From NCBI RefSeq assembly GCF_000020505.1, contig NC_011027.1, forward strand, positions 1,720,001 to 1,784,000: a DNA stretch of 64,000 nt, in the 5' to 3' direction. This stretch comes from Chlorobaculum parvum NCIB 8327 (GTDB lineage Bacteria > Bacteroidota > Chlorobiia > Chlorobiales > Chlorobiaceae). Shown piece after piece: positions 29,014 through 38,917 of this stretch; position 1 is the stretch's first letter; each line of letters opens with the position of its first letter. The notes beneath the pieces are model-generated. The model did no database searches and was not told the DNA's origin. It was given only the letters and a program-made list of their open reading frames with translations. The position numbers and the translations under genes were made by a program.

Positions 29014-30057
29014 TCACCCCGCCGGTTCTTCGTGCGTCACGCAGTGAATCGCACCCAGCCCCCAGATCAGATCACTGCAATCGATGCCGATGACCTTGCG
29101 ATCAAGGAAATATTCTTGCAGGATGTCAATGGCCTGCTGATCGCGTGAGCAGCGGTAGGTCGGCACCAGCACGACGCTGTTGGCAATGTAGAAATTGGCG
29201 TAGCTGGCGGGGAGGCGCTCGCCGTCGTAGAACACTGGTTCAGGCATGGGGAGCTTGACGACGTTGAGCGGCTCTTCGTCGAGGCCAGTCATGGTTTTGA
29301 GGAGCTCGTAGTTCTCCTGAAGCGGCTTGTAGTTTTCGTCCTCCGGATCATCCTCGACAGCGATGACGACGGTGTTCTCGTTGACGAAGCGAGCCATGTC
29401 ATCGACGTGGCCATCGGTGTCGTCGCCTGCGATGCCATCGCCGAGCCAGAGCACTTTGCGGATGCCGAGGTAGCGCGAGAGCTGCGCTTCAATCTCGGCT
29501 TTGCTCAGCGAGGGGTTGCGGTTGGGGTTGAGCAGGCACGCTTCGGTGGTGAGCAGAAGGCCCGCACCGTTGACGTCGATCGCGCCGCCTTCGAGCACCA
29601 TGCCAGTCGAAACCATCGGCAGGCCCTGAATCTTCGCCACGCGCTCCGGAACGGCGTTGTCGTCGTCGTACGGCTCGTACTTACCGCCCCAGGCGTTGTA
29701 CTCCCAATTCATGATGACTTTATCACGCTCTTCACCGCGAATGCGGATGACGTAGTTCGGACCGTGGTCACGGCACCAGGCGTCGTTGGTCGGAATCCGG
29801 TGAAAGACGATGCGGTCGGCGTATTGCTCTTCGGGGTCGCGCTCCTTCAGCAAGGCGCGCGCCTGCGCTTCCATCGCATCGTCGAGCACGTTGATGTTGA
29901 CCGTTTCGGAGCGGCTGAGCTGATACGCAAGTTCAGCAAAGACTGCCGGAACCGGCTCGAACTTGCCGGGCCACGATTCGAGCTTGTGCGGCCACGAAAG
30001 CCAGGTCGAGGCGTGCGGCGCCCACTCGGGCGGCATGAAGTAGGTCGGTTCGCTCAT
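29014..30057 (-). CDS. aguA: Agmatine deiminase (peptidyl-arginine deiminase family)
   Basis: A 347-residue enzyme converting agmatine to N-carbamoylputrescine and ammonia. The start PPEWAPHASTWLSWPH is typical. Catalytic candidates are the Asp in NDAWCRDHGP, the His-Asp region in GDDTDGHVDDMARF, and the nucleophile Cys near the end in GLGAIHCVTHEEPA. The product is the substrate of the AguB-type enzyme two genes upstream in the same leftward operon, giving a complete two-step route to putrescine; arginine decarboxylase is not in the window. Confidence 0.93.
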   Translation of the reverse strand: MSEPTYFMPPEWAPHASTWLSWPHKLESWPGKFEPVPAVFAELAYQLSRSETVNINVLDDAMEAQARALLKERDPEEQYADRIVFHRIPTNDAWCRDHGPNYVIRIRGEERDKVIMNWEYNAWGGKYEPYDDDNAVPERVAKIQGLPMVSTGMVLEGGAIDVNGAGLLLTTEACLLNPNRNPSLSKAEIEAQLSRYLGIRKVLWLGDGIAGDDTDGHVDDMARFVNENTVVIAVEDDPEDENYKPLQENYELLKTMTGLDEEPLNVVKLPMPEPVFYDGERLPASYANFYIANSVVLVPTYRCSRDQQAIDILQEYFLDRKVIGIDCSDLIWGLGAIHCVTHEEPAG

Positions 30058-30091
30058 CGGTGCGTTATGACAGGAATGGGTTGGATGGTGT

Positions 30092-31339
30092 TTAGTGCCG
30101 GGCTGCCGCTTCGATCCTTTCGACGCGCTGCAAGACCGGCGGATGGGAGTAGTTCAGGAACACGTTGAACGGATGCGGCGTCAGGTTCGAGAGGTTCTGC
30201 CGCGAAAGCTTCTTGAGCGCGTCAGCCAGCAGAGCGCCATTCCGATAGGTCGTGACGGCGTAGTTGTCGGCCTCGAATTCGTTGCGCCGCGAGAGCATCT
30301 GCATCAGAATCGAAATGATGAACTCCACCGGATTGTAGAGCAGCATGAAAAAGAGCAGGCTTGCATAGACCGAAGTCTGCTGCATGTCGAAGGCGTCGAA
30401 GAGCATCCGGTTATTCATGAAGAGCGAGAGCAGGTAGAAAACCACGCCGAGGTTGAGCATACTGAGCACCATCGACATGAGGATGTGCTTCTTTTTGAAG
30501 TGGCCGATTTCGTGCGCGAGGACGGCCACCAGCTCACCGGTCGAGTGGTTCTTGATGAGCGTGTCGAACAGCGCGATGCGCTTGTTCTTGCCGAATCCGG
30601 TGAAAAAGGCGTTACCCTTCGCCGAGCGCTTCGAGCCGTCCATGACGTAGATTCCGGTGAGCGGAAAGCGTACCTCGGCGGCGTAATCCATGATCGACTT
30701 CCGCAGCTCGCCATCTTCGAGCGGCTCGAACTTGTTGAACATCGGCATGATCCAGGTCGGCGCAACATATTGCAGAAGCAGACTGAACGCGGTCACGCCA
30801 CCCCACGCCCAGAGCCAGCCGAGCGGCCCAGCGCTCTGGAAGAACCAGAGAATCGCCGCCAGCACCGGCGCACCGATGACGGCAGAGAGCAGCACTGTTT
30901 TGATAAGGTCGGCGGCGAACACCTTCGGCGTGGTCTGGTTGAAGCCGAACTTCTCTTCGAGCACGAAGGTGTGCCAGATGCTGAACGGCAGGTTGATGAC
31001 GCCCTGGAAGAGTAGCAGCGCTCCGATGTAGAGCACGCCGTTGACGACGGGATCAAAGCCCAACGCCCGGATGAGCTGGTCGAGCCAGTTGAAGCCGCCC
31101 GCGAACCAGAAAACGAGCAGCAGCGCGAGATCGAAGGTCGAGCTGATGAGCGAGAATTTCGTGTTGGCCCGGAGATATTCCTGCGAACGACGGTACTCCG
31201 CTGGATCATAGATGTCGCGGAACGCCTCGGGAAGCGTCGGCGAGGCGGCGCGGAGGTTCAGCAGGTCGGCGGCAAGTTTGATGAGCCAGGTGCCGATGAG
31301 CGTGAAGAGAATGATTTGGCCAAACAGGTTCATCGTCAA
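30092..31339 (-). CDS. M48-family membrane metalloprotease (Ste24/CAAX protease type)
   Basis: A 415-residue integral membrane protease with several hydrophobic segments, the zinc motif HEIGH in VAVLAHEIGHFKKKH, and a third ligand Glu in RRNEFEADNYAV. It resembles Ste24p-type CAAX proteases in size and layout. Bacterial members probably degrade or mature membrane proteins. It sits between aguB and aguA (gaps of 6 and 34 bp) with no evident link to polyamines. Confidence 0.9.
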   Translation of the reverse strand: MTMNLFGQIILFTLIGTWLIKLAADLLNLRAASPTLPEAFRDIYDPAEYRRSQEYLRANTKFSLISSTFDLALLLVFWFAGGFNWLDQLIRALGFDPVVNGVLYIGALLLFQGVINLPFSIWHTFVLEEKFGFNQTTPKVFAADLIKTVLLSAVIGAPVLAAILWFFQSAGPLGWLWAWGGVTAFSLLLQYVAPTWIMPMFNKFEPLEDGELRKSIMDYAAEVRFPLTGIYVMDGSKRSAKGNAFFTGFGKNKRIALFDTLIKNHSTGELVAVLAHEIGHFKKKHILMSMVLSMLNLGVVFYLLSLFMNNRMLFDAFDMQQTSVYASLLFFMLLYNPVEFIISILMQMLSRRNEFEADNYAVTTYRNGALLADALKKLSRQNLSNLTPHPFNVFLNYSHPPVLQRVERIEAAARH

Positions 31340-31345
31340 AACAGT

Positions 31346-32221
31346 TTATTCGTCAATCCAGCGCCGCGTGATGTCGCCGTACGAGTCGATCCGGCGGTCG
31401 CGCATAAAAGGCCAGTGCGAGCGGTAGAAGCCGATCTTCGAGAAGTCGCAGTCGGCGTAGAGAATCTCTTCGTTGCTGTGCGCGGCTTCAGCAATCACCT
31501 GCCCAAAAGGGTCGGAGACGAAGCTGTTGCCCCAGAACTCCAGCTCGCCCTCCGTGCCCGCGCGGTTGGCCGCCGCCACGTAAACGCCGTTCGCCACGGA
31601 ATGGCCGAGCTGCACGGTTTTCCACGCCTGCTGCTGGCTCGCGCGAACCTCCTGTGAAGTCTCGGAGGTCGCCCAGCCGATAGCCGTTGGATAAAAGATG
31701 ATGTCCGCTCCGCGAAGCGCCGTAAGCCGCGCCGCTTCGGGATACCACTGATCCCAGCAGATCAGTACGCCAATGTTGCCAAAGCGCGTCTTGAAAATCC
31801 TGTAGCCGAGGTCGCCGGGAATGAAGTAGAACTTTTCGTAAAAGCCGGGGTCATCCGGGATGTGCATCTTACGGTACTTGCCGAGGTAGCTGCCGTCGGC
31901 GTCGATCACCGCTGCCGTGTTGTGATGCACGCCACGGGCGCGAATCTCGAACAGCGATGCCACAATCACCACGCCGAGTTCGGCGGCAAGCTCCTGCAAT
32001 GCGGCGGTCGAGGGGCCGGGAATCGGCTCGGCATACGCGAACGGCTCGTACTCCTCGGTCTGGCAGAAGTAGAGCGTGGTGAACAGCTCTTGCAGGCAGA
32101 CGATGTTCGCCCCGCCCGCCGCAGCCTCACGGATGCACTTCTCGGCTTTTGCAAGATTCTCCTGCGGGTTTTCAACGCAGCTCATCTGGACGAGCGCAAC
32201 GCGAACCTGATCGGTGTTCAT
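31346..32221 (-). CDS. aguB: N-carbamoylputrescine amidohydrolase
   Basis: A 291-residue nitrilase-family enzyme that releases CO2 and ammonia from N-carbamoylputrescine to give putrescine. The triad is visible: Glu in VCLQELFTTLYFCQ, Lys in KYRKMHIPDDPGFYEKFYF and Cys in VLICWDQWYPEAA; the segment PDDPGFYEKFYF is a marker of AguB. ATG 32221 overlaps the stop of menA (ATGA), showing translational coupling. Confidence 0.92.
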   Translation of the reverse strand: MNTDQVRVALVQMSCVENPQENLAKAEKCIREAAAGGANIVCLQELFTTLYFCQTEEYEPFAYAEPIPGPSTAALQELAAELGVVIVASLFEIRARGVHHNTAAVIDADGSYLGKYRKMHIPDDPGFYEKFYFIPGDLGYRIFKTRFGNIGVLICWDQWYPEAARLTALRGADIIFYPTAIGWATSETSQEVRASQQQAWKTVQLGHSVANGVYVAAANRAGTEGELEFWGNSFVSDPFGQVIAEAAHSNEEILYADCDFSKIGFYRSHWPFMRDRRIDSYGDITRRWIDE

Positions 32222-33144
32222 GAACGAAAAATCGAAATGATGTTGGGAATGACAAGCCCGGCGGAAAAGAGCACGCCGTGCACGGTCAGCACCTTGCCGG
32301 TACCGGCAAGCACCGCATTCAGCGCCTGACCTTCGGAGGCGTACAGCGTGCGCACCTGGCCGATGGCGAGCGGCAGGCTGACGAGACTCGCGAGACACCA
32401 CGGCGAATATCCGGCACTGACGACGAGCCAGACCGGCACGGCATAAGCGAGCACGGTCAGCGCAACGTAGAACGCGCGGGCCGCCGGAGCACCGATGCGG
32501 GCCGGAAGCGTCATCTTGCCGACTTTGCGGTCGGTGGCAATGTCGCGGATATTGTTCACCAAAAGGATGCAGACCGAAAACGCGCCGGGCGCGGCGGCGG
32601 CCACGAGCACCGCCGTCGGCAGCGAAAGCGCCTGCACGTAGTAGGTGCCGCCAACCGCCACGAGGCCGAAAAAGATGAAAACGAACACGTCGCCCAAACC
32701 GGAGTAGGCGATGGGAAACGGCCCTCCGGTGTATGCCCAGGCGAAGAGCAGCGAGAGCACGCCGATCAAGAAGATCGGCCAGCCGCCGATGGCGACAAGG
32801 TACAAGCCGAGCACGAACACCGAAATGCCGAGCGCGATGGAGACCCGCGTCATCGTCTGCTCGGTGATGATTCCTGCAGCGACCGTGCGCGTCGGGCCGA
32901 GGCGCTCAGCGGTATCGGCCCCTTTGCGGAAGTCGTAAATCTCGTTGATGAAGTTGGTGGCAATCTGGATGCCGAGCGCACAGATAAGCGCCACCAGCGC
33001 GGGAAGTGGGCGGAAAACGCCGTCAGCCGCTGCGAGCGCCGAACCGATCACCACCGGCATCGCGCCCGCCGGTAGCGTCTTCGGTCGGATGGCCAGCATC
33101 CATGCCTGAAACGCCGAGGGCTGTGAAGAGGTCGAAACGGACAT
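32218..33144 (-). CDS. menA: 1,4-dihydroxy-2-naphthoate polyprenyltransferase
   Basis: A 308-residue UbiA-family enzyme with about eight to nine membrane helices. It attaches the isoprenoid chain to DHNA in menaquinone synthesis; menaquinone-7 and chlorobiumquinone serve the photosynthetic chain. The Asp motifs are NFINEIYDFRKGAD and NNIRDIATDRKVGK, and the start AWMLAIRPKTLPAGAMPVVIGSALA is typical for MenA. Its stop overlaps aguB by 4 bp and it follows the FNR gene by 5 bp. Confidence 0.95.
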   Translation of the reverse strand: MSVSTSSQPSAFQAWMLAIRPKTLPAGAMPVVIGSALAAADGVFRPLPALVALICALGIQIATNFINEIYDFRKGADTAERLGPTRTVAAGIITEQTMTRVSIALGISVFVLGLYLVAIGGWPIFLIGVLSLLFAWAYTGGPFPIAYSGLGDVFVFIFFGLVAVGGTYYVQALSLPTAVLVAAAAPGAFSVCILLVNNIRDIATDRKVGKMTLPARIGAPAARAFYVALTVLAYAVPVWLVVSAGYSPWCLASLVSLPLAIGQVRTLYASEGQALNAVLAGTGKVLTVHGVLFSAGLVIPNIISIFRS

Positions 33145-33149
33145 GAACG

Positions 33150-34402
<1,253 letters not shown>

Positions 34403-34723
34403 TTAGCTGTCGGACTTTTTCAGGTAGATCATCCCTTCAGGATCGACCATGCCGTACAGAATGGCGAGCAGGGCATCCTGATCGTCAAACTCATGGATTT
34501 CGACGTGGATAGCCTCCTGCTTGGCCACCTGATTACCCGCATCATTCTTGAAATAAAAAATCGCCCTGACACCGCCGTGAGGGGTTTCGCCGACGAACTC
34601 GTAGGTGCCGTCCTGAAGCTCGCAAAGAGCGCATCCGGCCTGGTCGGCTTCAATGGGGCAACTGGCGCATTGGGAGTAGAATCCCTCTTCGGATTCCGCG
34701 AAATCGCAAACGGGAAATTTCAT
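34403..34723 (-). CDS. Small Cys-containing protein of unknown function
   Basis: A 106-residue protein, start ATG 34723 (MKFPVCDFAESEEGF), supported by AAAGGAG 9 nt upstream. The N-terminal part has six cysteines: Cys6, then FYSQCASCPIEADQAGCALCEL, which could bind zinc or an Fe-S cluster. A beta-rich part with EFVGETPHGGVRAIFYFKND and an acidic tail follows. No family recognised. Single gene between two repeats. Confidence 0.65.
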   Translation of the reverse strand: MKFPVCDFAESEEGFYSQCASCPIEADQAGCALCELQDGTYEFVGETPHGGVRAIFYFKNDAGNQVAKQEAIHVEIHEFDDQDALLAILYGMVDPEGMIYLKKSDS

Positions 34724-34743
34724 AACAGATTCTCCTTTTCTGG

Positions 34744-34830
34744 CTCCCCTCGGCTTGAAAGTCGAGGCTACATGAATATAAGAGTTCAGAATGTCCAAAG
34801 GGTTAAAACCCTTCTGAATGTAAGATCGGC
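34744..34830. repeat. Bipartite stem-loop repeat, copy 2
   Basis: First stem CCTCGGCTT/AAGTCGAGG (34748-34767), then about 30 nt, then AAGGGTTAAAACCCTTCTGAATGTAAGA-type second part (split here: AAAGGGTTAAAACCC then TTCTGAATGTAAGA). Same architecture as 11639-11712 and 59213-59295. Confidence 0.65.
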
Positions 34831-35000
34831 TTGCGCGATCCAGACGCCTATACAATCGGGTCGCTTTTCGGATGCGCCCCGGAAGAGCGGCTCAATATAA
34901 GAAGACTTTAATATATTAGTTGCAGATTCAAAGTTTTGTGATTTCTTGAGTCAGGCACCGGCTCTACGACCGGATTTTCCGACTCCCAAATTCTGCCAAG

Positions 35001-35756
35001 ATGTTAGCCAAACGAATCATCCCCTGCCTCGACGTCCGCGACGGACGGGTTGTGAAAGGAATCAATTTCGAAGGTCTCCGTGACGCGGGTTCGATTCTCG
35101 AACAGGCCCGGTTTTACAACAATGAAATGGCCGACGAACTGGTCTTTCTCGATATTTCCGCATCCATCGAATCGAGAAGGACAACGCTTGAGGAGGTGCT
35201 GAAAGTTTCAGGCGAGGTGTTCATTCCACTGACGGTCGGCGGAGGCATCAGCTCGGTCGAGCGGGCGCGCGACGCCTTTTTGCACGGTGCAGACAAGGTG
35301 TCGGTCAATACCGCTGCGGTGAACGATCCAGTGCTGATTTCGCGCATCGCCGAGCGCTTCGGCTCGCAGGCTGTAGTGGTGGCGATTGACGTCAAGAAGG
35401 TGAATGGTGAGTACATCGTGCACACCCATTCAGGCAAAACGCCGACGCAGTACGAGGCGCTGGAGTGGGCACACCGGGTGCAGGAGCTTGGCGCGGGGGA
35501 AATTCTCTTGACCAGCATGGATCGCGACGGCACGCAGGAGGGCTACGACAACGAGATTCTCAAACGCATCTCGACCTCGGTGCACATTCCGGTGATCGCT
35601 TCAGGCGGCGCGGGCAACCTCGAACATCTTTACGAAGGTTTCACCAAAGGCCACGCCGATGCGGCGCTTGCGGCTTCGATCTTCCACTTCCGCACCTACT
35701 CCATCAGAGAGGCAAAAGAGTACCTTCGCGACAAGGGTATTGCGGTCAGGCTTTGA
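35001..35756 (+). CDS. hisF: Imidazole glycerol phosphate synthase, cyclase subunit
   Basis: A 251-residue TIM-barrel enzyme that, with HisH, forms imidazole glycerol phosphate and AICAR in histidine synthesis. The start is [20 protein letters not shown]; catalytic Asp residues are in PCLDVRDG and [14 protein letters not shown], and phosphate loops in TVGGGI and ASGGAG. Complete. It overlaps the converging CIA30-like gene by 11 bp; other his genes are not in the window. Confidence 0.97.
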   Translation: MLAKRIIPCLDVRDGRVVKGINFEGLRDAGSILEQARFYNNEMADELVFLDISASIESRRTTLEEVLKVSGEVFIPLTVGGGISSVERARDAFLHGADKVSVNTAAVNDPVLISRIAERFGSQAVVVAIDVKKVNGEYIVHTHSGKTPTQYEALEWAHRVQELGAGEILLTSMDRDGTQEGYDNEILKRISTSVHIPVIASGGAGNLEHLYEGFTKGHADAALAASIFHFRTYSIREAKEYLRDKGIAVRL

Positions 35757-36263
35757 CCGCCTTGATCCAGTCGATCTGAAGGTTGAAATTGCCCTTCTGC
35801 TGCTCGGCCACAAGGAAGCAGATCTGAATCACGCTCGACGAGTCGAACGGCGCGTCACCAACATCCTCATCCTCACGCCCTCCAGCCAAAGGGTGCAGTT
35901 CGGAAAAAGGCAGATCGACCTCCTGCCAATCGCCAGCCTCGGTATCGAAGCCGCAGCCATAAACAAGGCCATCGGCATCGGCGCTGTTTCTGACCCGGAA
36001 GTCGTAGCGACGGCCATCACCCTTCAGGCGTACCTTGAAGCTGTCGTACCCGCTGAAATCCTGCGCATCGAACACGGTGCGCACCGAAGCGAATCCGCCC
36101 TTGCGGTCCGACGAAAGGCGCCCGGCAAAAACAGCCAGACCTGAATCGTCCACATCGAGGGTGCTTTTCGAACCGCCCCCATCACCGTGTCATCTACATT
36201 GCGCCACTCAAGGCACTGATTCTCAAAATCACAGATAATATGCTCTTCAGCCATATCAGTCAT
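35746..36263 (-). pseudogene. CIA30-family protein, interrupted by a frameshift
   Basis: Two overlapping minus-strand frames make one CIA30 (complex I intermediate-associated protein 30-like) domain. The N-terminal part, from ATG 36263 or 36254, reads MAEEHIICDFENQCLEWRNVDDTVMG; the rest, after the shift, reads DDSGLAVFAGRLSSDRKGG, FASVRT, KVRLKGDGRRYDFRV, QEVDLPFSEL and IDWIKAVKA. The frames would join with one extra G in the G5 run (C5 on the plus strand at 36176-36180), giving DDTVMGGGSKSTLDVDDSG. The gene is either recently broken, phase-variable, or carries a sequencing error. The intact protein would be about 170 residues of unknown function, non-secreted. Confidence 0.75.
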
Positions 36264-36273
36264 TCGAACTAAG

Positions 36274-36420
36274 AAACGTGTTAACAAACCCGGCTCATCC
36301 GACCTTGCCGTCACCCAATCACAATACGTACAGCCGGACGGAGTGAAAACCGGATACATCATCATCCCGAAGCCTCAGGAGTGGAACGTGCCGCTTCCGA
36401 AGGAGTTTCAGGGAAGGTAA
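36274..36420 (+). pseudogene. Possible remnant of a C-terminal coding segment
   Basis: An open frame without start codon ends at TAA 36418-36420. Its end, GYIIIPKPQEWNVPLPKEF, has the composition of a real protein and is preceded by VTQSQYVQPDGVKT. No family recognised. It could be the tail of a deleted gene; a chance open frame is the alternative. Confidence 0.25.
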
Positions 36421-36668
36421 ACCTGCACCAATTGATTGAATATTCCAAACAAAAGCCATTCTAACCGCGAAACACGGTTTTACGATAAGGCCATATCCGC
36501 ACGAACAAAAAGAAGATAAAAGGTCAGAAGAGGTGCCCGTTGTGGCCATTATTTTTTTACAAAACATTGACAAGACGCTTGGGCAGCGCCTAATGAAACG
36601 AAGAATAAAGGTAAACAACTGAGCATAACCGACAGGAAGTCAGCTCCTGAACGGTTCGAGAGCCTTGA

Positions 36669-36881
36669 TCAGTCAGAAACGCTGGAGTTTTTTGACGGTT
36701 TGCTACTATCAGATACCGTATCGACCGCCTTATTGAATTCCGACTCAATGTCGGCCTGAGCTTTCTTGAACTCCCTGATACCCTTGCCAAGGCCGCGAGC
36801 CAGTTCAGGAATTTTCTGCCCGCCAAACAGAATCAGAATAACCGCAAGAACAAGCAGTAACTCCGGACCACCGATATCCAT
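36669..36881 (-). CDS. tatA: Sec-independent translocase subunit TatA/E
   Basis: A 70-residue protein with a short N-terminal membrane helix ([16 protein letters not shown]), the hinge and the amphipathic helix [19 protein letters not shown], then a polar tail. TatA forms the channel part of the twin-arginine export pathway for folded proteins. Single gene here; tatC is not in the window. Confidence 0.93.
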   Translation of the reverse strand: MDIGGPELLLVLAVILILFGGQKIPELARGLGKGIREFKKAQADIESEFNKAVDTVSDSSKPSKNSSVSD

Positions 36882-37217
36882 AACTATTACTCCTGGTTGA
36901 AGATAAAAAGAGATACATTACTGATAATCACCATCCACGGCAAGCAGGGTCATGCCCGATCTCTGGAGGGAACTGGGGAACCGGTACTCTGCAGAGAAAA
37001 ATGCCTCTTTCTGTCTGACGTCCATCTTGTCGAGTTCCTGCGTTTTTTTCAGCGCAGCGGGAAAAATTTATGGCCTCGGCAGGAAGCAATATCATGGCTC
37101 AGAGCAGGGCGATTAGCGACTTCTTTTCCGAGCCATTGCTACATGATCCGTTTGTGCCTGACGTCTTACTTTATAGTGACAAAGGTTTCGATTGCATCCA
37201 TTCCGGGAGAACAGATC
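36882..37217. other. Gap without recognised gene
   Basis: The open frame of the next gene continues upstream, but without lipobox or composition support. The gap holds the promoter region of tatA (left side) and of the lipoprotein gene. No repeat or hairpin of note. Confidence 0.4.
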
Positions 37218-37811
37218 ATGAAACACTCATTCTGGATTTTTTCGATTTTCAGCCTGCTGATGCTTGCGGGCTGCTCGTCGTACACGGTGGTCAGCGACTA
37301 CGACCGCTTGATGCCGTTCTACGATTACAAAACCTACCGCTGGACGGATCAGGCTCGCCCGGGGGCAGAGGACGACATTCTGGTGAGCAATCCTTTGGTC
37401 TACAAACGAATCAAGACGGATGTGGACCGTGAACTCGCGGCCAAAGGCTTTATCCTCAAAGAGAGAGGGCCGGTCGATTTCACCATCTACGCCCATGCCG
37501 GCATCAGAGAGCGGGTCGTCGTCGGGCCACCACCTTCCGGCTTCATCTATCACAGTGGTTACTATCGGGGCTGGCGGCGCGGAGGTTATGCCGCATTCTG
37601 GTACGATCCGTACGGTGCCTGGCCAAACGTACGTTACTTTGAAGAGGGCACACTCATCATCGACATCTTCAACAGCACCAGCAACGACATCGCCTGGCGA
37701 GGAGTAGCGCGAGGCATTCTGAAGGACTATCGTTCAGCCGAAAGCCTGCACCGCGACATCGACGAAGTGGTTGGGAAAATCATGGCCCAGTTCCCGCCGG
37801 TGGTGAAATAA
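37218..37811 (+). CDS. DUF4136-type outer-membrane or periplasmic lipoprotein
   Basis: A 197-residue protein, start ATG 37218. A lipoprotein signal (FWIFSIFSLLMLAGC) with lipobox LAGC puts the lipid-carrying Cys at about residue 18. The mature part (FYDYKTYRWTD...RIKTDVDRELAAKGFIL...VDFTIYAHAGIRERV...GTLIIDIFNSTSNDIAWRGVARG) matches the DUF4136 pattern. A Gly/Tyr/Arg-rich loop lies in the middle. Function unknown. Confidence 0.85.
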   Translation: MKHSFWIFSIFSLLMLAGCSSYTVVSDYDRLMPFYDYKTYRWTDQARPGAEDDILVSNPLVYKRIKTDVDRELAAKGFILKERGPVDFTIYAHAGIRERVVVGPPPSGFIYHSGYYRGWRRGGYAAFWYDPYGAWPNVRYFEEGTLIIDIFNSTSNDIAWRGVARGILKDYRSAESLHRDIDEVVGKIMAQFPPVVK

Positions 37812-37880
37812 GAGGTGACGACATCTCGAACGGCCTGATTTGAAGTTTGATGGTTCGTTGGATATGTTTCATTTGCTTGA

Positions 37881-38138
37881 ATGAAAATACCTGAAGACAA
37901 ACAGAAATACGATATGAGAGCAAGCGCTGAAAAAATAATGCAGGATGCCCTCGACCTGACCCCAGTCGAAAGGGCAAAGATGATTGAGCGACTCTGTCAA
38001 GGCTTCAACAATCCCCGCGAAGCCGAGATCGATACCGCATGGGCTGCTGAATTCGAGTCAAGGCTCGACGCCTACAAAGAAGGCAAAATCAAAGCGTCGC
38101 CAGTCGAAGAGGTAATGGAAAGGATCAACAGGAGATGA
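37881..38138 (+). CDS. Addiction-module antitoxin (TIGR02574 / Unstab_antitox type)
   Basis: An 85-residue protein with the family pattern: ASAEKIMQDALDLTPVERAKMIERL near the N-terminus and WAAEFESRLDAYKEGKIKASPVEEVMERI at the end. Such antitoxins neutralise RelE/ParE-like toxins encoded immediately downstream. Here the stop overlaps an ATG (38135, ATGA) preceded by AGGAG, so a coupled downstream gene once existed, but that frame runs into a REP element within about 15 codons. Confidence 0.8.
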   Translation: MKIPEDKQKYDMRASAEKIMQDALDLTPVERAKMIERLCQGFNNPREAEIDTAWAAEFESRLDAYKEGKIKASPVEEVMERINRR

Positions 38139-38239
38139 ATCTCTTGGTATTATCCTACCGGTACAACAATACAATCCCTGTAGGGGCAGACCTCTGTGTC
38201 TGCCCTTCTTCCAGCTCAATTACTCTGTGAACTAATATA
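38135..38239 (+). pseudogene. Truncated start of the cognate toxin gene
   Basis: ATG 38135 overlaps the antitoxin stop and has a Shine-Dalgarno AGGAG. Translation begins MNLLVLSYRYNNTI and then reads into the REP unit at 38178 (VGADLCV...), stopping soon after. The original toxin was probably cut off when the REP/RAYT block arrived. Toxin identity cannot be told from so few residues. Confidence 0.4.
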
Positions 38240-38271
38240 AGAAAGGGCGAACACGCAGGTTCGCCCCTACG
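38178..38271. repeat. REP pair left of the RAYT gene
   Basis: A rightward unit (38178-38207, CTGTAGGGGCAGACC...) and a leftward unit (38243-38271, ...TTCGCCCCTACG) in the head-to-head arrangement typical of REP doublets, 30 bp before the RAYT start codon. Confidence 0.85.
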
Positions 38272-38300
38272 AATATGAAAACACTTCTCAACCTTGTCGA

Positions 38301-38891
38301 ATGACCGGAAAAAACGAAAATACAGGAAACCGCCGAAGCATTCGACTCAGGAATTATGATTATGCTCAGAGCGGATGGTATTTCGTAACAATCTGTATAA
38401 ACGAACGCCGCTGTCTGTTCGGCAACATCACTGACGATGTCATGCAATTGAACGATGCCGGAGCTATGACTCGTCGATGGTTTAACGAACTGGAAAATAA
38501 ATTCTCAAATTTACAATGCGATGAATTTGTCTGTATGCCTAACCATATTCATTTCATCGTTGCCAACACTGGTAAACCAGAGCATCAACAAACCGTAGGG
38601 GCGGACCTATGTGTCCGCCCTTCCCCATCTGAATCAACACAAAAGGGTGATCCTGACATTTCGGGATCACCCCTACGGAATATTGTGCAATGGTATAAAA
38701 CCATGACAACAAACGAGTATATCCGTGGAGTAAAACATAATCGATGGGAAGCATTCAGTAAACGTTTATGGCAACGCAATTATTGGGAGCATGTGATTCG
38801 CAGCGAAAAGGATCTCTGCGAAATCCGTGAATACATTTGCAACAATCCTATCAGATGGTCGACGGATGAGCTGTATATCCCGAAGCGATAA
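38301..38891 (+). CDS. REP-associated tyrosine transposase (RAYT, Y1 HUH family)
   Basis: A 196-residue single-domain HUH enzyme. The metal-binding HxH is His82-Ile-His84 in VCMPNHIHFIV, and candidate nucleophile tyrosines lie in WYKTMTTNEYIRGV (Tyr132, Tyr140). The C-terminal part QRNYWEHVIRSEKDL and YICNNPIRW is typical. RAYTs are thought to copy or move REP palindromes. The gene sits between two REP pairs, and a third pair lies inside the gene in frame, encoding residues 98-126 (TVGADLCVRPSPSES and KGDPDISGSPLR). The insert lies between the HUH motif and the Tyr region, so activity is uncertain. Confidence 0.9.
   Translation: MTGKNENTGNRRSIRLRNYDYAQSGWYFVTICINERRCLFGNITDDVMQLNDAGAMTRRWFNELENKFSNLQCDEFVCMPNHIHFIVANTGKPEHQQTVGADLCVRPSPSESTQKGDPDISGSPLRNIVQWYKTMTTNEYIRGVKHNRWEAFSKRLWQRNYWEHVIRSEKDLCEIREYICNNPIRWSTDELYIPKR
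38593..38678. repeat. REP pair inside the RAYT coding sequence
   Basis: A rightward unit at 38593-38624 (CCGTAGGGGCGGACC...) and a leftward unit at 38642-38678 (...GATCACCCCTACGG), together a multiple of three in effect, so the frame is kept. Confidence 0.85.
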
Positions 38892-38917
38892 ATAAAACAT
38901 GTCTTACAACATGACAA

